Shown here in pieces: positions 1-6,699 of a stretch of 64,000 bases of DNA (position 1 is its first letter; each line of letters begins with the position of its first letter). The stretch is taken from contig JAFDIV010000001.1 of the NCBI GenBank assembly GCA_019307815.1, forward strand, positions 1-64,000, given 5' to 3'. Source of the stretch: Deltaproteobacteria bacterium. Lineage in GTDB: Bacteria; Desulfobacterota; DSM-4660; Desulfatiglandales; Desulfatiglandaceae. A model generated the notes under the pieces. It saw only the letters and a list, made by a program, of their open reading frames with translations, was not told the DNA's origin and made no database searches. A program made the translations under genes and the position numbers.

Positions 1-112
1 CCGGGCTGCCTCCCAAGGGCTGCCTTTTGAGAGGCTTGAGCCCTGTGATGGGAAACTATCACGCAGGGTTCTTAGGGGGCAAAGGGGCGGCAACGCCCCT
101 GACCTACCCGGT
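1..112 (+). mobile_element. Group II intron 3' end (domains V and VI), truncated by window edge
   Basis: Positions 38-71 form a 34-nt domain V: it starts GAGCC, ends GGTTC, has a GAAA-type tip and the paired arms GAGCCCTG/CAGGGTTC and TGATG/TATCA around a two-base CG bulge. This matches the group II intron catalytic domain V consensus. A second GC-rich hairpin (GGGGC GGCAAC GCCCC, about 84-99) followed by TGACCTACCC fits domain VI with its branch-point A. The 3' splice boundary is inferred at about 112/113, because homology to the second antitoxin copy near 1,633 begins there. The reverse transcriptase part would lie outside the window. Confidence 0.72.
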
Positions 113-136
113 CCCAGTAGAAAAAAGGAGCAGATT

Positions 137-337
137 ATGCCAAGCGTGGAAGAAATATTGTCCTCTATTGAGTCCCTTTCGAGGGAAGAATTCGCCAGAC
201 TGAGGGAATGGTTTTATGAGCGAGATTGGGAAAGGTGGGACAGAGAGATTGAAGAGGACTCAAGATCGGGGAAACTAGATTTTCTGGTAAAAGAAGCTCT
301 TACTGAAAAAGTGGATGGGAAATTGAAGGAATTATAG
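137..337 (+). CDS. Small antitoxin-like protein of a RelE/ParE-type TA pair
   Basis: 66-residue acidic, helical protein beginning MPSVEEILSSIESLSREEF, preceded by a good ribosome site (AAAAAAGGAG, 6 bases before ATG). It abuts the toxin-like gene with no spacing (stop at 337, next ATG at 338), the layout of a type II toxin-antitoxin operon in which the antitoxin is made first. It probably binds and neutralises the downstream toxin and represses the operon; both roles are inference from family context. The first 26 codons and the leader are duplicated at 1,633-1,737, so this gene has been copied within the locus. Confidence 0.7.
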   Translation: MPSVEEILSSIESLSREEFARLREWFYERDWERWDREIEEDSRSGKLDFLVKEALTEKVDGKLKEL

Positions 338-598
338 ATGCACAAAGCTACCACACGGTTCTGGAAGCTATTTGACAGCCTTCCAGAAGCTATACAGAAG
401 ATAGCCAAGAGGAATTTTGATTTGCTCAAAATAGATCCCTTGCACCCCTCTTTGCATTTCAAAAAGGTGGGCAACTTTTGGTCAGTTCGAGTGGGGATTA
501 ACCATAGAGCTCTTGCGGTCAAAGACGGCCAAGATTTCATTTGGGTTTGGATTGGTTCTCATTCTGAATATGAGCAAATGATCAAAGACATGGGCTAA
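338..598 (+). CDS. RelE/ParE-superfamily toxin-like protein
   Basis: 86-residue basic protein. The C-terminal pattern FIWVWIGSHSEYEQM, together with a central HPSLHFKKV...WSVRVG strand pair, is typical of the RelE/ParE/HigB fold found in type II toxins that cleave ribosome-bound mRNA or poison gyrase; which target applies cannot be told from sequence. The start codon follows directly on the antitoxin stop codon, implying translational coupling. It looks intact, with no frameshift. Its position next to intron and attC-like sequences suggests it sits in a mobile cassette region. Confidence 0.75.
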   Translation: MHKATTRFWKLFDSLPEAIQKIAKRNFDLLKIDPLHPSLHFKKVGNFWSVRVGINHRALAVKDGQDFIWVWIGSHSEYEQMIKDMG

Positions 599-785
599 CA
601 CTTATAAGGCCTCCGGATGTCAAAGAACACGAGCTCTCAGCAATCGGCCATCAGCGTTCAGCTTGAGCACAGTCATGCAATATGTTTTTCAACAGGCTGG
701 AGGATAATAGTATATTATACGGCTTCCTCCTTTCTATGGGTCATGGTTTGTGGTTAACCCTGACATTACCATATTTGGGGAGGAG

Positions 786-866
786 GCCTTTAATAGTATC
801 AAAGCGCTTCACCTGGCCGCTATTCCGCTTGCTCTCCATAGCGGCAACTGAGCTTAACCGTCAGGC
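786..866 (+). repeat. Degenerate integron attC-like site
   Basis: GCCGCTA (816-822) and TAGCGGC (839-845) are perfect inverted arms. The left side contains CAAAGCGCTTCACCTG and the right side ends CCGTCAGGC, both close to common cassette attC text; the outer R'' box (GCCTTTAA) is damaged. It lies directly before the 58-codon ORF/nucleotidyltransferase pair. The rest of 599-901 holds no convincing gene: a 63-codon ORF at 682-873 has no family features and overlaps this site. Confidence 0.45.
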
Positions 867-901
867 TAATTGAGAATTCATAGTTCAAAAGAGGGCATAG
901 C

Positions 902-1078
902 ATGTCTGAGGAAGCAAAGATTGATAGGCAATCCGATGTGGACAGGGAATTAGTCGCCATGTTCTTAAGGATGTCACCGGAGGAGCGAGTGCAGGCCAAC
1001 GACGACGCCTTCCGCACAATTCAGGAGCTGAGAGATGCCTACAGGCGGCAGAAAACCAACGAGCGCAAGCCTAGGTGA
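902..1078 (+). CDS. Small protein upstream of nucleotidyltransferase (putative antitoxin partner)
   Basis: 58 residues beginning MSEEAKIDRQSDVDRELVAM, very rich in Asp, Glu, Arg and Lys, with a predicted amphipathic helix around LRMSPEERVQANDDAF. It overlaps the nucleotidyltransferase gene by 44 bases in another frame, so the two are translationally linked. Small charged ORFs of this kind are commonly found directly before AbiEii/MNT-type nucleotidyltransferases, and I infer an antitoxin or chaperone role. AAGAGGGCATAGC precedes the ATG and supplies a weak ribosome site. Confidence 0.6.
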   Translation: MSEEAKIDRQSDVDRELVAMFLRMSPEERVQANDDAFRTIQELRDAYRRQKTNERKPR

Positions 1079-1541
1079 AATTCTGGAGGGGCTATTACAA
1101 GCAGGTGTCGATTTCATTCTTGTCGGAGGTCTTGCAGCCGTAATCCAAGGAGCCCCAGTCACAACAATGGATGTTGATATCGTACACAGCCAATCCCCCG
1201 AAAATATCTACAGACTACTCGCCTTCCTTAAATCGGTTGAGGCTGTTTATCGGCGTATGGATGACAAATTGATTGAACCCAAGGAGCGCGACCTATTGGG
1301 GAAAGGTCACGTGCTCCTTACGACCCGAATCGGCCCACTAGACATATTGGGAGCTATTGAAGGGGGGAAATCCTATGAGGAACTCCTGGAGCACACGATC
1401 GAAATTGACTTCAGGGGCCACAGGCTTCGTGTACTGGACCTAAAGACGTTGATTGAGCTCAAGGAGACTTCGACAGATCCCAGAGACAAGCAGCGGCTTC
1501 CTGTACTCAAAGAAACTCTGCGGCAATTGGAGGACAAATAA
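1035..1541 (+). CDS. Nucleotidyltransferase-fold protein (AbiEii/MNT-like toxin component)
   Basis: 168 residues. Residues 31-50 (GGLAAVIQGAPVTTMDVDIV) contain the nucleotidyltransferase signature: a GG pair followed by two metal-binding aspartates (D46, D48). The C-terminal half (RVLDLKTLIELKE, then a basic helical stretch) matches the small DUF6036/AbiEii-like families that often act as toxins transferring nucleotides to tRNA or proteins. A ribosome site (GGAG at 1,023) precedes the ATG. It is paired with the 58-residue ORF and flanked on both sides by attC-like sequences, so the pair behaves like an integron gene cassette. The substrate is unknown. Confidence 0.75.
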   Translation: MPTGGRKPTSASLGEILEGLLQAGVDFILVGGLAAVIQGAPVTTMDVDIVHSQSPENIYRLLAFLKSVEAVYRRMDDKLIEPKERDLLGKGHVLLTTRIGPLDILGAIEGGKSYEELLEHTIEIDFRGHRLRVLDLKTLIELKETSTDPRDKQRLPVLKETLRQLEDK

Positions 1542-1561
1542 GACAGAGGCAACGAGTAATT

Positions 1562-1634
1562 GCCTAACAAGGCCACGCACCAGATTGCCACTCCGAGGGT
1601 GCTTCGCGGCAACTGGTGATACCTGTCGTTAACC
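1562..1634 (+). repeat. Integron attC-like recombination site
   Basis: Starts GCCTAAC and ends GTTAACC, 73 bp apart. Inside, CACCAG-A-TTGCC and GGCAACTGGTG pair perfectly except for one unpaired A, the extrahelical base that sets strand choice in attC folding. The tip reads GTGCTTCGC. Starting 21 bp after the stop of the nucleotidyltransferase gene, it has the right place, size and shape for the 3' end of a gene cassette. The R' box is imperfect (GTTAACC rather than GTTAGGC). Confidence 0.62.
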
Positions 1635-1737
1635 CAGTGGAAAAAAGGAGTAGATTATGCCAAGCGTGGAAGAAATATTGTCTTCTATTGAGTCTCTCTC
1701 GAGGGAAGAATTCGCCAGACTGAGGGAATGGTTTTAG
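1633..1737 (+). pseudogene. Truncated duplicate of the 137-337 antitoxin gene
   Basis: From CCCAGTGG at 1,633 onward the sequence matches 113-217 with only a few differences, including the ribosome site and the start at 1,657. The reading frame ends at TTT TAG after 26 codons, exactly where similarity stops and the IS256-like end begins. The remaining 40 codons and the toxin are absent. The IS insertion probably cut this second cassette copy. Confidence 0.8.
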
Positions 1738-1945
1738 GTACTGTCAACGATTTTGTCTAAAATTCCCCTGGGTCAATTTCTTGAGAGAAGGTAAATAGTT
1801 GCCCACTTTTCCCATGGGTTTTGACTGCCAGGTGACTTCTCTACCTGGCGGTAGACAGGTATCTTAAGACAGATTAAAACAAGTAACGTATAGCAGGAGT
1901 TCTCTCCAGCCAGAATCTCCCTGCCTGCAGTCCCTTACTGCCGTC

Positions 1946-1965
1946 CCTGGCTGCCGCCAGGCAGG
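1946..1965. repeat. 20-bp CCTGSC palindrome inserted in transposase remnant
   Basis: CCTGGCTGCCGCCAGGCAGG. Deleting exactly these 20 bases restores, on the minus strand, the transposase codons for V-I-D-G-S-K-G-L. The insert lies between GCCGTC and TAT on the + strand. Confidence 0.8.
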
Positions 1966-2133
1966 TATGACACACAATAGTCCTTGGTCTATATTGAGGC
2001 CCCGGTCCATCAGGGAATTGAGAAAATCCTTGATAACTCTCTCATTCTCAGTGCCACTCTGTACAAAACCTAATACCACCTTCTCGCCTTCTATGGTGAC
2101 ACCAACAGCTATAATTATCTCATCTTCAGCAAA

Positions 2134-2183
2134 CCTGCCTGCGTCAGGCAGGGCTCTTGCCATCCCTGCTTGCAGCAGGCAAG
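2134..2183. repeat. Two CCTGC palindromes inserted in transposase remnant
   Basis: 2,134-2,154 (21 bp, CCTGCCTGCGTCAGGCAGGG plus C) and 2,165-2,183 (19 bp, CCTGCTTGCAGCAGGCAAG) are separated by TCTTGCCATC. Removing both restores the minus-strand transposase codons V-V-F-I-D-G-K followed by F-A-E-D-E. The second insert again lies between GCCATC and TAT, the same local context as the copy at 1,946. Confidence 0.78.
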
Positions 2184-2321
2184 TATGAAAACAACAGCAA
2201 AGTCATATCCCGACAGATCCCTCTCCATCAATTTCTTGAGCTTCCGGGAGCTGGCCTTGATAAATCTCCTCGATATGCTAGCTGGAGGATGAGCCTTCGG
2301 CTAACATCGGCGTCTGTTCCG

Positions 2322-2649
2322 ACACTTTTGGCACAATCTGAATTTGCTCAAAAGTTTGTTCAGACTCTGTAATTTCCTCATGCTCGGCGACCCAGTACGC
2401 CGTGGCAGCGCCTGTCTGCTTGGGGATCGCAATATCCCCAACGAGCCCGTCGAGAATAGCAGCCCCAACTTTTCATACGACCAGTCGGCCTCAGAGAATA
2501 CCTATAAAACTATATGCAAGATGCTCTGTGGCGACGGTATGGCCGCTGGCGCTGTCCGTGCCGACGCTGAGGTCGCGCAAGAAAATCTGGGCTGGAATGA
2601 ACAATCCGCGGGGTTTACGATGGATTTGCCCTTCCATTTCCTTTATCAT
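2322..2649 (-). pseudogene. HK97-type phage major capsid protein fragment
   Basis: Minus-strand reading from the ATG at 2,649 gives RKPRGLFIPAQIFLRDL, then HTVATEHLAYSFIGIL, a TGA, GRLVV, a second TGA, then KVGAAILDGLVGDIAIPKQT and ATAYWVAEHEEITES...QIVPK. The VAT..L, AIL.GL.GDIAIP and AYWVAE.E..TES blocks are characteristic of HK97-fold major capsid proteins. Both internal TGAs stand where Arg would fit, so they could be CGA to TGA changes. After about 108 codons the frame runs into the IS256 remnant. It is the only capsid or head gene seen, and probably a degraded prophage trace. Confidence 0.78.
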
Positions 2650-2848
2650 AGGTGCCAAAACTTAATCAATCACCTAATTTTACATTACTTGATAAACGCT
2701 ACCGGTGTACTGCATGGTTAAATGGCAACTTGCTTCGCTTCACCCAGGTTGTAGGCATGCCTCTTAAAATGTGCAAAAAATCTTATACGCTATCATCCCC
2801 TACCAACCAGTCCGTGCCGCAAAAATATACCAGATATGTAAATTTTCA

Positions 2849-2875
2849 TTGACAAATATAAAAAAAATGTAATAT
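2849..2875 (+). promoter_or_regulatory. Putative sigma70-type promoter for XRE-cupin regulator
   Basis: TTGACA (2,849-2,854) is followed after 15 bp by TAATAT (2,870-2,875) in an A-rich spacer. The ATG at 2,888 lies only about 13 bp beyond the -10 box and has no clear ribosome site, so the transcript would be leaderless or nearly so if this promoter is used. The spacer is shorter than the ideal 17 bp. Confidence 0.45.
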
Positions 2876-2887
2876 GCAACAGGCCAA

Positions 2888-3433
2888 ATGGGCTCTGTAA
2901 ATGAAAATAAGGTGAGTAACAAAATTCGGGAGGCCAGAAAAAAAGCCGGCCTTACCATGACCGCCCTGGCCAAAAAGGTTGGCGTGAGTTACCTAACCAT
3001 TTATAGGATAGAAACAGGGAAAGTCAGCCCTTCCGTTGCCCTCCTCTCTGAAATAGCACACTGCCTCAACAAGCCCATAACCAGCTTTTTCGATGAGAAG
3101 CGCGGGGAGCTGACCATAATCAAATCCAGCGAACAACCTGTAGCGCAGTCAGAAAAGCTGACAGTGCGTCTGCTGGCCCCAAAAGGATTGATCAATAACC
3201 AGATTTCCATCAGCCTGTGCAAAGCCGAGAAAGGAGAGTTTGTCGGGCGGCATAAGACTAACGGCTTTGAATTTTCATATATCATCCGGGGGTCATGCCT
3301 GTTTAGATATGGAAACACTGATTACAAGCTTGAGCAGGGAGATCTTGTGTATTTCGACGGAGGAATCTGGCATTCCGTAACTGCGTTGGAACTCCTAGAA
3401 TTTTTGGCCATTTATTTTAGGAACAAGGATTAG
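2888..3433 (+). CDS. XRE-family transcriptional regulator with C-terminal cupin domain
   Basis: 181 residues. Residues about 11-65 form a helix-turn-helix of the XRE type (IREARKKAGLTMTALAKKVG, recognition helix around VSYLTIYRIETGK). Residues about 105-178 form a small cupin barrel (GRHKTNGFEFSYIIRG...YKLEQGDLVYFDGGIWHSV) that in this family senses a small ligand. It stands 29 bp before the transporter operon on the same strand, so it most likely controls uptake of that operon's substrate and perhaps itself. ATG 2,888 is used here; an in-frame GTG at 2,912 is possible. Confidence 0.9.
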   Translation: MGSVNENKVSNKIREARKKAGLTMTALAKKVGVSYLTIYRIETGKVSPSVALLSEIAHCLNKPITSFFDEKRGELTIIKSSEQPVAQSEKLTVRLLAPKGLINNQISISLCKAEKGEFVGRHKTNGFEFSYIIRGSCLFRYGNTDYKLEQGDLVYFDGGIWHSVTALELLEFLAIYFRNKD

Positions 3434-3462
3434 AAAACCAAAACCCATAAGCCAGAGGAGGA

Positions 3463-4722
3463 ATGAAAATGTGGAGGAGCCTTTGTAGAGGATGCCTAAT
3501 AGTAGGTCTGCTTGCTTTTTTGTCCGCCCCTTTGACCACCTGGGCTGCTGATCCCATTGTCATTGGGGTTCCAAGCTCGCTCAAGACTCTAGAAGCTTCC
3601 GAGGGTCTCAAAGCAATCCGGATGGCCGTTGAGGAAATTAACGCCAAAGGAGGAGTTTTGGTTGGGACCAGGAAAAGACCCTTCTCTGTTGAATCAATAG
3701 ATACTAGGGGAGGAGAGCCGGGCGTTCCTATCTCTGACGCACTGATGGCAATAGAAAAACTCTTTTTGGAAAAGAAACCTGATGCTGTTGTACTGGGGCC
3801 TTTCCGTTCGGAAGTGCTTCTCGCTGCAATGGACCTCTATGCAAAATATAAAATGCTGAGCATCAATGTGGCCATGACACCCAAATTTGTAAGCAAATAC
3901 AAGAGTAATCCGGAGAAATACAAATACTGTTTCCGCATGCTGGATGCACGATTCGTTGTAGGATATTTGATGAAAGTGATGAGCAAATTAAAGAAGGACT
4001 ACCACTTCGACAAGGTATATATCGTTGTCCAGGATGTGCTCTGGGCAAACGCTATAGGCAAGGGAATGAAAAAGTGGTTTACAAAAACCGGCTGGCAAGT
4101 GCTTGGTTTTGATGCTTATCCCACTGGAGCACGCGATTTCTCTGCCACTCTGATAAAGGCAAAAAAATCAGGGGCTCAGGTGCTCATGCCAATCTTTGAT
4201 ATGTCATCGAGCGGAATACTTGCACTTCAATGGAGTGACATGAGGGTCCCTGCAGTGCCTGTTGGGTTTATTTCACCTCTCATGGGATCAAATGCTTACA
4301 AGACCTTTGGCGATCCAATAGTAGGGGTGGTTAACATTGTTTTCCAGGCGGGTAATATTCCGCTCAAGAAGTATCCCCCGGCCACTAGGTTCTATGAGGC
4401 TTATAAAAAAAGATGGGGTAAAGAACTTCAGAGCGGCCATATGCCAGCAGAGGCTTATGATTCCGTATACATGCTGGCCCGGGCAATAGAAAACGCAGGC
4501 TCGCTTGACCGGAATAGGGTCATTAAAGAACTAGAGAAAACAGATATGAAGGGGACCATAGGACGGATCCGAATCAAGGATCACCAGATAGTTTTCGGCG
4601 AAAACCCCCATGAAAACGCCATTCTGGTTGTATATCAGTGGAAAAAGGGCGGGAAGAGAGTTCCCGTTTTTCCAACTAGTATTGCCGAAGGAGTGATTGA
4701 AAAGCCTTCCTGGGCCAAATAA
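3463..4722 (+). CDS. Branched-chain-amino-acid-type ABC transporter substrate-binding protein
   Basis: 419 residues with a signal peptide (basic MKMWRSLCRG, hydrophobic core, cleavage after TTWA, about residue 28). The mature part begins ADPIVIGVPSSLK and follows the periplasmic binding protein type 1 (Peripla_BP_6, LivJ/LivK-like) pattern, with AIRMAVEEINAKGG and a late MPAEAYDSVYMLARAIE helix. It would capture the ligand in the periplasm for the LivHMGF-type complex encoded next. The adjacent acyl-CoA ligase suggests an organic acid rather than leucine, which is inference. The ribosome site AGAGGAGG precedes ATG. Confidence 0.92.
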   Translation: MKMWRSLCRGCLIVGLLAFLSAPLTTWAADPIVIGVPSSLKTLEASEGLKAIRMAVEEINAKGGVLVGTRKRPFSVESIDTRGGEPGVPISDALMAIEKLFLEKKPDAVVLGPFRSEVLLAAMDLYAKYKMLSINVAMTPKFVSKYKSNPEKYKYCFRMLDARFVVGYLMKVMSKLKKDYHFDKVYIVVQDVLWANAIGKGMKKWFTKTGWQVLGFDAYPTGARDFSATLIKAKKSGAQVLMPIFDMSSSGILALQWSDMRVPAVPVGFISPLMGSNAYKTFGDPIVGVVNIVFQAGNIPLKKYPPATRFYEAYKKRWGKELQSGHMPAEAYDSVYMLARAIENAGSLDRNRVIKELEKTDMKGTIGRIRIKDHQIVFGENPHENAILVVYQWKKGGKRVPVFPTSIAEGVIEKPSWAK

Positions 4723-4752
4723 CCCGGCTGAAAGCAATCCTTTCCACCTGTG

Positions 4753-4789
4753 CCCGTGCAATAGTAAGCGCTTGCTTGCTGTGCACGGG
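4753..4789 (+). promoter_or_regulatory. Intergenic hairpin between binding-protein and permease genes
   Basis: CCCGTGCA (4,753-4,760) pairs with TGCACGGG (4,782-4,789) around a partly self-complementary loop. There is no T-run after it, so it is more likely an mRNA-stabilising or partial attenuation structure that raises binding-protein output over the permeases than a full terminator. Confidence 0.45.
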
Positions 4790-4834
4790 TGAAGGCCTAA
4801 AATAACATTATAGGTTACACAAGGAACAGCTCGA

Positions 4835-5695
4835 ATGATTGTTTATGGCTTTATTAACAGCATTATTTTAGCGCTCATCGCGCTTGGATTCAGCATTACC
4901 TTCGGTATCAGCCGGGTGGCCAATTTTGCACATGGTGCGTTTTACGTTTTTGGGGGTGTGGTGACATGGTTTTTCCTCATGAAAATGGGCCTTCCTTATG
5001 TGCTTTCCGCCATAATGGCCGTGTTAATTGTCGGGATTGTTGGAGGATTGATGTACAGGCTTTTGCTTGTAAGACTGCGCGGCCTTGAACTTTCCGAGGT
5101 AATTACCACTTTTGCCGTGGGAATAATAATCCTGGAACTTATGAGAAGCGCGGGCATAATGGGATTCGAATATAGACTGCCTTCCTTTATCCCCGGTTCC
5201 ACCGAGATCCTTGGAACGTATGTTGGATATCAGCGGATTTTCATTGTGATAACAGGGTTGCTCCTACTCGCAATCTTATACCTTTTCGTTCATCACACCA
5301 AGCTGGGGCTGTCATTTCGCGGTGTAGCTCAGGAAGATCATACAGCCCTTTCTCTGGGCATTAATCCAGATCGTATTTCCATGTTGAGCGTGACCATGGG
5401 ATCTATGATCTGCACGATTGCCGCCATTGTAATTCTGCCTCTGGGAACCATTTCCGTGGATGAAGGGTATGACATACTTCTGAAGTCCCTGGCGGTTTGT
5501 ATAATTGGGGGGCTTGAAAGCGCAACAGGTGTAATTGTGGCAAGCTTTATTATTGGGTATGCCGAGGTTTTGACCTCCATGTATATATCATCAACCCTTA
5601 CTATGGTGGTGCCGTTGGCCTGCATGCTGTTGATTCTTCTGATACGGCCCTCAGGGCTTTTTGGAAAGCATAAGGAGCTCGAAGAAAGAATATGA
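4835..5695 (+). CDS. ABC transporter permease, LivH type
   Basis: 286 residues, almost entirely membrane-spanning (about eight hydrophobic segments). FGISRVANFAHGAFYVFGG near the N-terminus and GVAQEDHTALSLGINPDRI in the cytoplasmic loop are characteristic of LivH-family permeases of the HAAT class; the loop couples to the ATPases. The stop codon overlaps the next permease start by 4 bases (ATGA), so the two membrane subunits are translationally coupled. It should pair with the 5,692 gene product to form the channel. Confidence 0.92.
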   Translation: MIVYGFINSIILALIALGFSITFGISRVANFAHGAFYVFGGVVTWFFLMKMGLPYVLSAIMAVLIVGIVGGLMYRLLLVRLRGLELSEVITTFAVGIIILELMRSAGIMGFEYRLPSFIPGSTEILGTYVGYQRIFIVITGLLLLAILYLFVHHTKLGLSFRGVAQEDHTALSLGINPDRISMLSVTMGSMICTIAAIVILPLGTISVDEGYDILLKSLAVCIIGGLESATGVIVASFIIGYAEVLTSMYISSTLTMVVPLACMLLILLIRPSGLFGKHKELEERI

Positions 5696-6699
5696 GTGAC
5701 ACGCGGCGAAAGGAACGTATAGACCGGTGCATAAAGGCCGTAACTGACGATATTTTCTGCCTTTCTTCTATGCGCGAGATGGGCTACTTGATCCTGCCCA
5801 GGGTTCTGCCAGTGTTCATCGTTGTAATGGCGGTTATCCTCTTTCCTCTTTACTGGAAAAAGGTGATGATAATTACCTGCATTATGGGCATCATGGCTAT
5901 AAGCTGGGACTTCATGGCATCATGCGGTCTGATTTCCTTGGGGCAGGCCCTTTATTTTGCCATGGGAGCATATATGGCAGGAGGTCTCAACTACTATCTA
6001 GGACTACCCATTTATCTGTCCATACCCATAGGGACCATTGCTGGAGGCCTTCTTTCAACAATTTTGATCTTTCCTGCCCTCCGCCTCCGGGGAATATACT
6101 TCTCCATGGTTACCCTGATCATTCCCCTGATGCTTATGAGGATCATCGAGGCTACCAAAATTATCGGGGGCACGGAAGGCGTCAGTGGCCTGAATTCTTT
6201 GCCAGGTACATGGCCTCCAATAATAATCAGTGTAACTGCGGTTTGGCTCGTTTTGTTCTCCATGAGACGCCTTATCAACTCCGATTATGGGCTGATCTTT
6301 GTGGCCCTTATGGATAATGACAGGGCGGTTGAGGCATCGGGACTTAACATACTCTGGTTCAAGGTGCAGGCAATCTTTCTGGGAAGTGCGCTTTGTTCAT
6401 TTTGTGGCGCTTTCATGACCCATTATTATATGAGTGTAGGAATATCCGCATTTGCCCTTGACCTGTCCATTTTCCCTATCGCTGCCAGTGTTATTGGCGG
6501 GATGGGAACCCTGGCCGGACCTCTCCTGGGGACCTTCATTCTTGGGCCATTATCAGAGGCCCTGAGGTCCTTTGGAACCTTCCGTATAGTTATTTATTCC
6601 GCACTTCTAGTGGCTTTTATAGTAGGGCTTCCTGAAGGACTTTTTCATTTCTTGAGGCGCAAATACGAACAGATTGAGAGATGGACTGAGGAAAAATAG
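5692..6699 (+). CDS. ABC transporter permease, LivM type
   Basis: 335 residues. A polar N-terminal extension of about 40 residues is followed by multiple membrane spans. SCGLISLGQALYFAMGAYMA, the LRGIYFSMVTL block and ALMDNDRAVEASGLN (EAA-like coupling loop) mark the LivM family. It overlaps the previous gene by 4 bases and the ATPase start (GTG at 6,699) by one base, so expression is tightly coupled. It forms the heterodimeric transmembrane pore with the LivH-type protein. Confidence 0.92.
   Translation: MSDTRRKERIDRCIKAVTDDIFCLSSMREMGYLILPRVLPVFIVVMAVILFPLYWKKVMIITCIMGIMAISWDFMASCGLISLGQALYFAMGAYMAGGLNYYLGLPIYLSIPIGTIAGGLLSTILIFPALRLRGIYFSMVTLIIPLMLMRIIEATKIIGGTEGVSGLNSLPGTWPPIIISVTAVWLVLFSMRRLINSDYGLIFVALMDNDRAVEASGLNILWFKVQAIFLGSALCSFCGAFMTHYYMSVGISAFALDLSIFPIAASVIGGMGTLAGPLLGTFILGPLSEALRSFGTFRIVIYSALLVAFIVGLPEGLFHFLRRKYEQIERWTEEK

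Larger units (their letters stand above)
1738..2324 (-). mobile_element. IS256-family insertion sequence remnant with broken transposase
   Basis: On the minus strand, 2,324-1,864 encodes pieces of a mutator/IS256 transposase: SRRFIKASSRKLKKLMERDL, then VVFI, then AEDEIIIAVGVTIEGEKVVL and a TENERV motif with RGLNIDQGLL. The frames are broken by a one-base slip after SSSS (near 2,283) and by three short palindromes at 1,946-1,965, 2,134-2,154 and 2,165-2,183. Two of these split the conserved I-DG motifs. The N-terminal third and C-terminal third are missing. The left edge, ACTGTCAACGATTTTGTC near 1,740, resembles an IS256-type end. The element interrupts the antitoxin copy on one side and the capsid gene on the other. 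Confidence 0.82.

Noticed and set aside
682-873. 63-codon + strand ORF
   Set aside because: No ribosome site, no motif, and it overlaps the attC-like site.
2322-2649. Intact prophage
   Set aside because: Only a broken capsid fragment is present; no terminase, portal, tail or integrase genes.
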